This document shows, piece by piece, positions 26,268 to 34,641 of a DNA stretch of 54,452 bases. The notes beneath the pieces are model-generated. The model was not told the origin of the DNA. It worked only from the letters and a program-made list of their open reading frames with translations, and ran no database searches. The stretch's first letter is position 1; every line of letters begins with the position of its first letter. The DNA comes from Planctomycetota bacterium (GTDB taxonomy: Bacteria; Planctomycetota; Phycisphaerae; UBA1845): the NCBI GenBank assembly GCA_024275565.1, contig JAJRYY010000174.1, forward strand, positions 1-54,452, in the 5' to 3' direction. The position numbers and the translations under genes were made by a program.

Positions 26268-26816
26268 ATGCGCTGGATCTGGATCGATAAATTCTGCGAG
26301 TTTGAAAGCGGGGTTCGCGGCGTGGCCGTCAAGAATGTGTCGCTGGCGGAAGAACTCTTGAAGGACCACTTCCCGGGTTACCCCGTCTTCCCGCCAACGC
26401 TCATGATCGAGGGGATGGCGCAGACAGCCGGAATCCTCGTGGGACAGGCGAGGGGGTTCCGCGAAAACGTCATTCTTGCAAAAATCCGCAATGCGTCCTT
26501 TGATGACTACGCACACCCTGGCGACCAGATCCGATATGAGGCGAACATCGACTCCATCGACGAACACGCTGCCGCGACGAGCGGCGAAATATTTATCGTA
26601 ACCCAGCAGGCAACGCCTGATCGAGAAACATCACCGGATCGAGAGGCGACGCCTGATCGGAAAATAGGACAGGTAGATTTGATGTTTTCCCACGTAAACG
26701 AACGCAACGCACCGGAAGGCCTGCCAGAGCACAACTTCGTCTTCACGCCTGAGTTCATGCGACTCTTCGAAGCCATTGGTTCTTCCGGAAACGCATCCCA
26801 TGGAGATCGATCATGA
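26268..26816 (+). CDS. FabZ-like hydroxyacyl-ACP dehydratase (second), with repeat insert
   Basis: A 182-residue hot-dog protein with DHFPGYPVFPPTLMIEGMAQ. The catalytic His and Glu are kept, but the usual PG after the first block is PP. An insert at about residues 121-134 reads TPDRETSPDREATPDRK and comes from a short in-frame DNA repeat. It may be a dehydratase or a structural or isomerase partner of the first FabZ-like protein. No strong RBS was seen before ATG 26268. It overlaps the following ketosynthase gene by ATGA. Confidence 0.75.
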   Translation: MRWIWIDKFCEFESGVRGVAVKNVSLAEELLKDHFPGYPVFPPTLMIEGMAQTAGILVGQARGFRENVILAKIRNASFDDYAHPGDQIRYEANIDSIDEHAAATSGEIFIVTQQATPDRETSPDREATPDRKIGQVDLMFSHVNERNAPEGLPEHNFVFTPEFMRLFEAIGSSGNASHGDRS

Positions 26817-28261
26817 CCTCCCCTCAACAACACTCCGGCCCTCAACAACACTCCGGCCCCCAACAGCACTCCGGATCCCAACGAAGCTCCGAGCGGCGCG
26901 TCGTCATCACGGGTCTTGGCGTTGCATCCCCGATCGGCATTGGGGCGGAGGCTTTCTGGGATGCACTCATGGCTGGGCAAAGCGGCATCGCGCCCATCGC
27001 CGCTTTCGACGCCTCCACGCTCCCCGCCTCGATCGGCGGCGAACTACCACCCCACAAAATCACGGACTATGTTCCGAGAACGTACCGAAAAAGTGTCAAG
27101 CTCATGTCACGCGACATCGCCATCGCACTGGTCGCAGCCCACGAAGCATGCAAGGATGCCCGCCTGCCGACCAAGTGCATGATCGACCGGAAGGTTCTCG
27201 AAGGCGACACCATCGACCCGACTCGATTCGGTGCCAACATCGGGGCAGGTCTGATCTGCCCGGACCTCGACGAACTGGGGGCGGCTTTCATCACCGCAGC
27301 CGACGAGGACAAGAATTTCGACCTGAACCGCTGGGGAAGCGAGGGCATGAGCAACCTGACACCGCTCTGGTTGCTGAAATTCCTGCCAAATATGCTCGCA
27401 TGCCACGTCACCATTGTGCATGACGCACAGGCGTTTTCAAACACCATCACCTGCGCCGAAGCATCAAGCCACCTCGCCATCGGAGAAGCGTTCCGCAACA
27501 TCGCTCGCGGGGCAATGGACGTCTGCATCTGCGGTGGTGCAGAATGCAAAACAAACCCCATGGGCGTCGCACGCTCAGCCCTCAAAAACCGACTCGTCAC
27601 CAGCAGCGACGTCAGCCCCGAAGAAGCGTGTCGACCATTCGCAACCGATCATGCGGACCCATCCATGGGCGGCACCATCGCATCCGAAGGCGGCGGACTC
27701 GTCATTCTCGAATCACTCGAACACGCACAAAACCGAGGCGCACGCATCTACGCCGAACTCTCAGGATTCGGAGCAGCCTGCAACACCCAAAGCTGGTCAA
27801 CACCAGACCCCACCGGCGCCCCCTTGGTACTGGCGATACAGAACGCAATCAAAGACGCTCAGATATCAGCAGCCGACATCGATCTCGTGGGCACCTTCGG
27901 TTGCGGCGTCGTAGAGCAGGACAAAGCGGAAATGGCTGCCCTCAACAGCGTGTTCGCCGGCGACAAATCCAGTCAGACCGGACGCCCCGGACGATCTGCT
28001 ATCGCGATCAAAGGCGCGGTGGGAAACAACGGTGCGGGCAGTGGAGCGTTGGACTTCTGTGCCACAGTCCTGGCACTATACAACAACACGATCCCACCCT
28101 CGTCTAATACGGAACCGCACGGCGAAACAATGCCCTTCGCCTTTGCGACTGACCAACCCATCGACGCAAGAGTACAGAACGCCGTCAGCGTCGCATACGC
28201 CCTCGGCGGTGGACAAAATGCAGCATTGATTATCAAACGTTATTCGGAGCAACAGGCGTGA
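26813..28261 (+). CDS. Degenerate ketosynthase (chain-length-factor-like)
   Basis: A 482-residue protein of the FabF/KAS II fold. The N-terminus carries QQHSG units from an in-frame 18-bp repeat. The active Cys is present (C214 in TITCAEASSH), but both catalytic histidines are replaced: the AHGTST site reads TFGCGV (F362) and the KSMTGH site reads KGAVGN (N405). It therefore cannot run normal decarboxylative condensation. Together with the intact ketosynthase encoded next (four-base overlap), this resembles the KS-alpha/KS-beta pairs of type II polyketide systems, in which the inactive partner shapes chain length. Unlike typical KS-beta proteins it keeps the cysteine, so acyl transfer to it remains possible. 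Confidence 0.8.
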   Translation: MTSPQQHSGPQQHSGPQQHSGSQRSSERRVVITGLGVASPIGIGAEAFWDALMAGQSGIAPIAAFDASTLPASIGGELPPHKITDYVPRTYRKSVKLMSRDIAIALVAAHEACKDARLPTKCMIDRKVLEGDTIDPTRFGANIGAGLICPDLDELGAAFITAADEDKNFDLNRWGSEGMSNLTPLWLLKFLPNMLACHVTIVHDAQAFSNTITCAEASSHLAIGEAFRNIARGAMDVCICGGAECKTNPMGVARSALKNRLVTSSDVSPEEACRPFATDHADPSMGGTIASEGGGLVILESLEHAQNRGARIYAELSGFGAACNTQSWSTPDPTGAPLVLAIQNAIKDAQISAADIDLVGTFGCGVVEQDKAEMAALNSVFAGDKSSQTGRPGRSAIAIKGAVGNNGAGSGALDFCATVLALYNNTIPPSSNTEPHGETMPFAFATDQPIDARVQNAVSVAYALGGGQNAALIIKRYSEQQA

Positions 28262-29562
28262 GGCAACGTGTCGTCATCACTGGAATGGGCTGGATCACAC
28301 CGCTTGGCGATGACATCGAGCAGGTGTGGAAGAAAATGCTCGAAGGGGCGCACGGCGTCGGTACAACCACCCTCTTCAACGCAACCACATTCCCAACCCA
28401 TTTTTCCGCGGAAATAAAATCATTCTCCCTTGAAAACTATCTCGGAAAAGATGCAGAAAAACACGCAGACGCAAGTCGAAACGCAAAATTCGCTCTCGCG
28501 GCCGCTGACAACGCATGGAAAAACGCCGGACTCGATCTCTGGACAGCCCTGGACCCTTCCCGCGTAGGCGTCTACCTCGGTGGCGGCGAAGGACCGGTCG
28601 ATTTCGAAAACTTTGTCGCAGCCGCCGTCGCAGGAATGCACGCGGGAAAAGAGAATAACACAGGCAGACTCGACGGGGCAGCCTGGGGCAAAGTCGCAAT
28701 GAAACGACTCAACCATATCTGCGAGCTGGAGCAGGAACCAAACATGGCAGCCGGTCACATGGCCGTCCAGTTCAACGCAGCCGGACCCAACATGAACACC
28801 CTGACAGCCTGCGCCGCAAGCACCCAGGCGATCGGCGAAGCAACATCCATCATCCGACGCGGAGACGCCGACGTCATCCTCTCCGGCGGCACACACAGCA
28901 TGATCCACCCGCTCGGCGTCACAGGTTTCAACCGATTGACCGCCCTCTCTACCCGAAACGACGCTCCCGAAAAAGCATCACGACCCTTCGATCGTACGCG
29001 AGATGGATTCGTCCTCGGCGAAGGCAGCGGCATCGTCGTCCTCGAATCACTCGACCACGCAACAGAACGCGGGGCAAAAATGCTCGGCGAAATCATCGGC
29101 TACGGATCAACCGCAGATGCTTTCCGCGTCACCGACATCCACGAAGAAGGTCGCGGACCGATCGCAGCCATGAACATCGCATTCAATGAAGCAGGACTGA
29201 AACCCCAGGACATCAACTACATCTCTGCCCATGGCACCAGCACCAGCGAAAACGACAAAATCGAAACCCGCTCCATCCGAAGCGTCTTCGGTGAGCACGC
29301 AGCAAATATCCCCATCAGCAGCATCAAAAGCATGATCGGCCACCTCATAGCAGCCGCAGGTGCGGTCGAACTGATCGTCTGCCTGCTCAGCATCCGCGAC
29401 GGAGTCGTCCCGCCGACAATAAATTACGGCGAGACAGATCCAGTTTGCGACCTGGATTACGTCCCGAATAAATCCCGCAAAACCCCCGTCCGACACGCAC
29501 TCTCCAACAGCTTCGGTTTCGGTGGCCAAAACGACACACTAATCGTCACAAAATACGAATAG
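28258..29562 (+). CDS. Beta-ketoacyl-ACP synthase (FabF-like, intact)
   Basis: A 434-residue ketosynthase with the full catalytic triad: Cys185 (TLTACAAST), His325 (ISAHGTSTSENDK) and His362 (SSIKSMIGHLIAAAG), plus the C-terminal NSFGFGGQND. It should condense malonyl-ACP with an acyl chain. The GTG start at 28258 overlaps the stop of the degenerate partner by four bases, with GGAG about nine bases upstream, so the two are likely made in equal amounts and may form a heterodimer. It ends the cluster; the gap after it holds an interspersed palindrome. Confidence 0.88.
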   Translation: MRQRVVITGMGWITPLGDDIEQVWKKMLEGAHGVGTTTLFNATTFPTHFSAEIKSFSLENYLGKDAEKHADASRNAKFALAAADNAWKNAGLDLWTALDPSRVGVYLGGGEGPVDFENFVAAAVAGMHAGKENNTGRLDGAAWGKVAMKRLNHICELEQEPNMAAGHMAVQFNAAGPNMNTLTACAASTQAIGEATSIIRRGDADVILSGGTHSMIHPLGVTGFNRLTALSTRNDAPEKASRPFDRTRDGFVLGEGSGIVVLESLDHATERGAKMLGEIIGYGSTADAFRVTDIHEEGRGPIAAMNIAFNEAGLKPQDINYISAHGTSTSENDKIETRSIRSVFGEHAANIPISSIKSMIGHLIAAAGAVELIVCLLSIRDGVVPPTINYGETDPVCDLDYVPNKSRKTPVRHALSNSFGFGGQNDTLIVTKYE

Positions 29563-29679
29563 CACCGCTCGGTGTCCCGCCTCGGATTTGTATCCAAGCC
29601 GCGACCCTGAAGGCGACCAATGCGGGAGACCTGAAGGGAGCGGACACTACCGAACCCGTCATTATTGAACTCGGCGACG

Positions 29680-29731
29680 CTCTGACCAAGGCAGTGTGTC
29701 CCATGCTCTGACCAAGGCAGTGTGGCCCATG
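29680..29731. repeat. 26-bp tandem duplication
   Basis: Units at 29680-29705 and 29706-29731 differ by one base near the end (GTGTGTCCC against GTGTGGCCC). The end of the second unit is also the left arm of the palindrome copy 3, so the duplication copied a palindrome arm without its partner. Confidence 0.85.
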
Positions 29732-29745
29732 TCTTCAGACATGGG
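29726..29745. repeat. Interspersed palindrome, copy 3, with compensatory changes
   Basis: The stem is CCCATGTCT-TC-AGACATGGG. Compared with copies 1 and 2, two positions in the left arm differ and both are matched by changes in the right arm, so pairing is preserved. The flanks GTGG and GGAGCCGATGA are kept. Confidence 0.85.
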
Positions 29746-29816
29746 GGAGCCGATGATCACATGCACTGCGTGTCGAACTCATCATGCTTATGCATAATGC
29801 AACCATGAGCATGTAG

Positions 29817-29834
29817 GGCAGGCTATTGCCTGCC
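29817..29834. repeat. Short GGCAGGC hairpin
   Basis: GGCAGGC-TATT-GCCTGCC, a perfect 7-bp stem preceded by GTAG. It looks like a second kind of interspersed palindrome, but only one copy was noticed in this window. It lies 240-260 bases from the ends of the two convergent genes. Confidence 0.55.
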
Positions 29835-30073
29835 ATCGCAAATAGCCGATGAGTAACTCCGCCGGGGACTTGTAACGGGGACGCAGCTAGTTTTAGGAGT
29901 TCATACAGGACCAGGGTGGTGTTCTATCATCCTCGAATGACGAGTTCCGGGGTTCACTTCCAGAGTCGTGACCCTGAAGGCGACCGATGACAGAGACCAA
30001 TTAATGGCGACCAATGAAGGAGACATCATGGTGCGGACACCACCGAACTCGTAATCGTAGCCGTAACGCTGCC

Positions 30074-33000
30074 CTATGGCTGTCGCGTGAAGGATGGTGG
30101 CCCGACAAGTTCCTTCTGTGGCGGCAGATCCGGTTCGGGCCGATTCCGAAATGTCTCATAGCTCTGCGTGTGCATACTTGTCAGACCTAGGGGATTTCCC
30201 CTAATAAACATATGTGTCACTTGCGACGCGGTTTGCATCGGTTCGTGCGTGGTGACGATAATATCAGCGATTTTGCCCGGTTCCAGCGAGCCGAGGCGAT
30301 CGTCGATACCGAGAATTTCGGCGGCACCGAGCGTCAGTGCATAAATCGCCCGCTCCGGCGGCAATCCGTGCGCGACGGCTAGACCTGCGTTTATTGACAA
30401 ATCATAGGCGTTTTCCGCACTGCTGGAGGCAAAACACCACTTTACGCCAGCTTTTTCAAGTGCTGCTGCACACTGGTAGACGGAGTCCCAGGGTTCAAAC
30501 CTGCCTGGCATGCTGGTGACGCGGGAAAGGATGACTGGAATATCCTTTTCTGCCAAAATATCGGCGATTTTCCAGGACTGGGTTGCTCCGGAGAGAATCA
30601 GATTGAAGTCGTGTTTTTCGGCGAAATCGATGACGTCCAGCATGTGTTTGTAGTCATGACTAGCGACGATTATAGATTTTGCGCCAGAATTATAAGGAAT
30701 CATGGCTTCGAGGCGGAGATCGGTCCTCGGCGAGAGGTCCGGATTCGTCTCGCCAGCCCGTTTTGCATTTGCGTAATTTTTGGCGAGCGTAAGGAATTCT
30801 CCCAGGCTTCTCATCTGTTCCTTGTGTTCTTTTTTTCGCTTCTTCTTTGCTTCCGCGTCACCGTTGAGGTGGACTGGTAAGCTGGGGACGGAGAGGTGGA
30901 TCGCTACGGCTTCGTCGAGGATCATGTCGTCTGCGGTCCATCCGTCGAGTTGGATGAGGGTGCTCTGGCCTGAGATCAGCCCGCCTGAGGGTGTCGCGAG
31001 CTGGGTGGTGATGCCCGAGGTTCTGGCGATCTGGATGTGTGCGCTGTGGGGGTGGATGGCTGACGCTGTTTTCAGCTCGGGAGCGAAGGTTGCGATGTCG
31101 AAATTGTCGCGTGTTGCCCGGAGGGATCCGATTTCGCGGAGTCCGAGCGTTCCACCGCCGTCGATGAGACCGGGGTAGACGTGCAGACCGGTCGCGTTGA
31201 TGACGCCAGCGTCTGGCGGGATGTTGATGTCGGTTCCGACGGATTCGATGGTGCCGTTGCGGATGATGACGGTGCCACGTTCGATGGGTGGTCTGCTGAT
31301 GGGGTGGACGGTTCCGCCCACGATGGCGTACAGGCGACTGGGCGAGGTGGGGATCGAGCGGTCGGCGGATTTTGTCCAGTCGAGGGCTGGTGCGGGTACG
31401 ACCGGTCGATGCCCGGGAAGCTGTGGCAGTTGTGAAAGCTCCGGATGCTCGAAGTACAGTTCTCCTTCGATGAATGTGTAGAGGTTTTTGGCGTAGGCGT
31501 TTAGCGGGTGTCCGTTGAAGATTGCGAGATCGGCGTCTTTTCCGAGTTCGATGCTTCCGACACGGTGGTCGATGCCGAGCTGTATTGCGGGGTTGAGTGT
31601 GACGAGTCGCAGTGTTTCGATTTCGCCGAGTCGCCCCCATTTCATGCTCTTGGCTGCTTCGAGGTTGAGGTATCGGATGGTGTTTGCTGAGTCTGAGTTT
31701 ATGGATACGTTGATGCCGTGTCGTGTCATCATGGCTGCGTTGTGGGGGATTGCTACGTAGGCTTCGATTTTGTAGGCCCAGAAGTTTGAAAATGTTGAGG
31801 CTGATGCTCCGTGGCGGGCGATTTCCGGGGCGATACGGTATCCTTCGAGTACGTGCTGCAGGACGGCGATTCGGATTCCGAAATCTTCTGCGGTGTGGAT
31901 GAGTCGCATGATTTCGTCGCTTCGGTAGCAATGGGTGTGGACCCAGATATCTCCTTTTAGCACGTCTGCCATTGCTTCGCGTCGGAGGTCTCGTCGTGGT
32001 TGCAGAACGTCTTCACCTGCTGCGAGTTGCGTTCGGTATTTCGCCCAGGCGTTTTCGTACTGCCTTCCTGAGAGGAGTGCGTCGCGGATGACGGCTTCCA
32101 CGCCCATGCGTCCGTTCGGGAATCGCTTTCCGAATGCGTTGGTCCAGTTTGATTGCTTGACGTTTTCGCCGAGTGCCCATTTCATCGATCGTGGAGCATC
32201 GTGGACCATCATTTCATCGACGGGGTGGAGGTATTTGAATTTGAAGACGACGTTCTGTCCGCCGATGGGGTTGGATGATCCGTGCATGGTGTGCGCGGTG
32301 GTTGTACCGCCCGCGAGCGCCCGGTAGAGTCCGACGGAGTCGTTTCGGACCAGGTCCGCGATGCGTACTTCGGCGGTGACGGAGAGCGTTCCCTCATTGA
32401 TGCCGTCGATGGCCATGTGCGAGTGGGCGTCGATCATGCCTGGCATGACGTAGAGTCCGGTGGCGTCGATGATGTGTGTGTCGGGCGGTGGAGTGAGGCC
32501 TGCACCGATGGCTGCGATCTTTCCATCTTCGACGAGGATCGACGTGTTTTTCATGGTCGGGCTGGAGACGGGGATGACTGTCGCGTTGCGAATGAAGACG
32601 TTTCCGCCGGTCTGGACTGTGATTTTGCGATCCGCCAGAATCTCGCATCGCCATGTCGGGCCGTCGTCCCCGGTGGTATCGAGGTTGCCGGTCTCATCGT
32701 CGCCCGGGCTTCCTGCATCTACGATGTCGGCGTGATCGGGGTCGCCTGGTTCTCCGCCCGTGTCGTCTGCATCTTCCTCGTCAGTATCTTCCTCGTCAGT
32801 ATCTCCCTCGTCAGTATCTCCCGCACCTGCGTATCCCTCGTCGATTCCATCTTCGTCGATGTCATCATCGTCATTGCCATCTTCGTCGGTGTCATCCGCG
32901 TCTTTGTCCTTCGTGTCGTCATCGTTCTGGTTGTATTCAAATTTTCGACCGTCTACGAAGGTGTAGCGCACTTTCGCTTTTTTGTCGCTGATGGGTTTTG

Positions 33001-34402
33001 TGAAGAGTGACATGTTTGCGAGGCGACCGGGTGTGATGCTCCCGATCTGATTGTCAAGATCGAACATATCAGCCGGCACCGTCGTCAGCGCCCGCACGGC
33101 TGCCTCCTCCGGAAGCCCCCGCTCGATCACCAGTCGCAAACTCTTCAGGAATGCGTCGGGTGTTTTGAATTCGTGCGTACTGAGTGCGAAGGGGATACCC
33201 GCTTCGTGCAGGCGAATGACGTTTGTGACCTGCTCTTCCCAGAGGCGTCTTCGTTCTTTACGCAGTTTTAGAGGTTCGTAGATTCTGGGTGTGTCTTTGG
33301 AATCTGAGGTGTTACTTCCGGGTTCGCTTTCTGACGGTTGCGACTCGGATTGAGGTGTGTCCTTGTTTTTGGATTTCTCCTTGTTCTTGGATTTCTTTGT
33401 GGCGGGATCAGCCTTCTTTTTCTTTCCGTATTCCGGTTCGTCGTCAAATTTCAGGCTGACGATGAGGGGTATGTGTTCCTGCTTGATGCGTTCGGTCAAT
33501 TTGTATGCATTTTTCGCACCGCTGACCATCACGCGTGCGTCGAATTCCTTCGCCAGGTTGATTGCGCGGTGGATCGCATGCTCTGCGTTCGCTTGAAATA
33601 TGAGCGGCGTTTCTCCGAAGAGAACGCGTCGAAGGGGTGCGTAGGCTGGGTCGTGTGGGGGGCGGGCTGCCTTGTTCGGATGTCGTCCATAGAATCGCCC
33701 TTCTTCGATGGCCCATTGGGTGTCCAGCATGACCTGTCGAAACTGCGCGAAGACGCCCAGGATCGATCCGGGATATTTTCCGGGTTCTCCGGTGCGGAAT
33801 GAGGCATGCTGCCCCAGGTCGGTAGCCAATATGGTACGGCGCAAGGGTGCCCCTGAGAGGTCGAAGGCTGCGCTCGTGCCTCCAAAGATTCCATGGCGTG
33901 GTGCAGCGATTGCGGTCGTGAACCCTGCCTTTCGGAAGGCGTCGAGGTCTTCTTTTTTCGGTGCGAAATGCTCCTCTGATCTGAACTGTGGATTGATTCC
34001 GCGTCGATTTGCGAGACGTGTCTGCGTGATCGCTCGTTGCTTCGGATCTGGATTTTCGTCCTCGAAGCGCTTCCGCTCCTCTTCGTCGCGTGGTGCGTCC
34101 GGGATCCCCAGGTATGCATGGGCGGAGATGAAACCGGGATACGCGTATAGACCTGATGCATCGAGCAACTCTGCATTTTCGGGGATCGTGACGTCGAGAC
34201 CATAATCAACGATGCGTCCGTTCTCGATCAGGATCGTACCGCCGTCGATCCGGGGTTCGCCGGGGCGCAAGATCGTTGCGTTTGTGATGGCGATCGGCGG
34301 CTGGTAGCTGAAGGAATCTGCGTGTGCGATGGATAAGCTGACCATTGCGACGACAAGGGCCATCGCCCGGATGGACCTCATTCCTGAGCGGATGTGGGGC
34401 AT
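30074..34402 (-). CDS. Exported triple-module amidohydrolase
   Basis: A 1442-residue protein with a signal peptide (MALVVAMVSLSIAHA) and three amidohydrolase-like modules in tandem. Module 1 (about 30-500) has a broken metal site (SAHAYLG in place of HxH). Module 2 (about 590-1010) is intact: IDAHSHM at about 657, HTHCY at about 822, LQHVLEG at about 850, and SINSDSA at about 900 with the acidic ligand. Module 3 (about 1045-1430) lacks HxH (LIDGGGTLG). Each ends with a typical GSI-x-PGK-x-AD-like block (GSITPGRLAN, GSIELGKDAD, GSLEPGKIAD). A Lys-rich insert lies in module 1, and an Asp/Glu-rich linker with DTDEE units lies before module 2. The substrate is unknown, perhaps a cyclic amide or peptide. 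ATG 34402 has GCAGGAG at eight bases; the frame is open to 34513. Confidence 0.82.
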   Translation of the reverse strand: MPHIRSGMRSIRAMALVVAMVSLSIAHADSFSYQPPIAITNATILRPGEPRIDGGTILIENGRIVDYGLDVTIPENAELLDASGLYAYPGFISAHAYLGIPDAPRDEEERKRFEDENPDPKQRAITQTRLANRRGINPQFRSEEHFAPKKEDLDAFRKAGFTTAIAAPRHGIFGGTSAAFDLSGAPLRRTILATDLGQHASFRTGEPGKYPGSILGVFAQFRQVMLDTQWAIEEGRFYGRHPNKAARPPHDPAYAPLRRVLFGETPLIFQANAEHAIHRAINLAKEFDARVMVSGAKNAYKLTERIKQEHIPLIVSLKFDDEPEYGKKKKADPATKKSKNKEKSKNKDTPQSESQPSESEPGSNTSDSKDTPRIYEPLKLRKERRRLWEEQVTNVIRLHEAGIPFALSTHEFKTPDAFLKSLRLVIERGLPEEAAVRALTTVPADMFDLDNQIGSITPGRLANMSLFTKPISDKKAKVRYTFVDGRKFEYNQNDDDTKDKDADDTDEDGNDDDDIDEDGIDEGYAGAGDTDEGDTDEEDTDEEDADDTGGEPGDPDHADIVDAGSPGDDETGNLDTTGDDGPTWRCEILADRKITVQTGGNVFIRNATVIPVSSPTMKNTSILVEDGKIAAIGAGLTPPPDTHIIDATGLYVMPGMIDAHSHMAIDGINEGTLSVTAEVRIADLVRNDSVGLYRALAGGTTTAHTMHGSSNPIGGQNVVFKFKYLHPVDEMMVHDAPRSMKWALGENVKQSNWTNAFGKRFPNGRMGVEAVIRDALLSGRQYENAWAKYRTQLAAGEDVLQPRRDLRREAMADVLKGDIWVHTHCYRSDEIMRLIHTAEDFGIRIAVLQHVLEGYRIAPEIARHGASASTFSNFWAYKIEAYVAIPHNAAMMTRHGINVSINSDSANTIRYLNLEAAKSMKWGRLGEIETLRLVTLNPAIQLGIDHRVGSIELGKDADLAIFNGHPLNAYAKNLYTFIEGELYFEHPELSQLPQLPGHRPVVPAPALDWTKSADRSIPTSPSRLYAIVGGTVHPISRPPIERGTVIIRNGTIESVGTDINIPPDAGVINATGLHVYPGLIDGGGTLGLREIGSLRATRDNFDIATFAPELKTASAIHPHSAHIQIARTSGITTQLATPSGGLISGQSTLIQLDGWTADDMILDEAVAIHLSVPSLPVHLNGDAEAKKKRKKEHKEQMRSLGEFLTLAKNYANAKRAGETNPDLSPRTDLRLEAMIPYNSGAKSIIVASHDYKHMLDVIDFAEKHDFNLILSGATQSWKIADILAEKDIPVILSRVTSMPGRFEPWDSVYQCAAALEKAGVKWCFASSSAENAYDLSINAGLAVAHGLPPERAIYALTLGAAEILGIDDRLGSLEPGKIADIIVTTHEPMQTASQVTHMFIRGNPLGLTSMHTQSYETFRNRPEPDLPPQKELVGPPSFTRQP

Positions 34403-34641
34403 TTTGTGGTCTCCTGCGTTGAGAATCGGGTGCGGCTGCCTGTGTGTCTGGTGAAGCATCTGTCGGATGAGAATGTGTCGGTCCGGCTGCGCACATGCTT
34501 CCCGGCTGCGCATATGCTTCGTGGTGAAATCTAGTCCTATCCTGTCGGATTGTCGAATATGCGAGATTGGTGCGTGTTGCTCCTCAAGATCCGGAGATAG
34601 AAAAGGTGTGCCACCAGGATAATCCCTGATAGGATGGGTGC

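Larger units (their letters stand above)
29563..30073. other. 511-bp intergenic region with repeats, no gene
   Basis: It separates the ketosynthase from the convergent amidohydrolase. Two diverged copies of one element lie at 29601-29660 and 29968-30053. Both begin with a G-Y-GACCCTGAAGGCGACC core and end near GCGGACAC-Y-ACCGAAC; the second has an extra internal stretch. Between them lie a 26-bp tandem duplication, an interspersed palindrome and a short hairpin (listed separately). No coding frame here looks real. Confidence 0.7.

Noticed and set aside
30858-31931. 357-residue minus-strand frame within the amidohydrolase
   Set aside because: It is in another frame of the same strand as the amidohydrolase; the product is Arg/His/Pro-rich and has no motif. 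It is a composition shadow.
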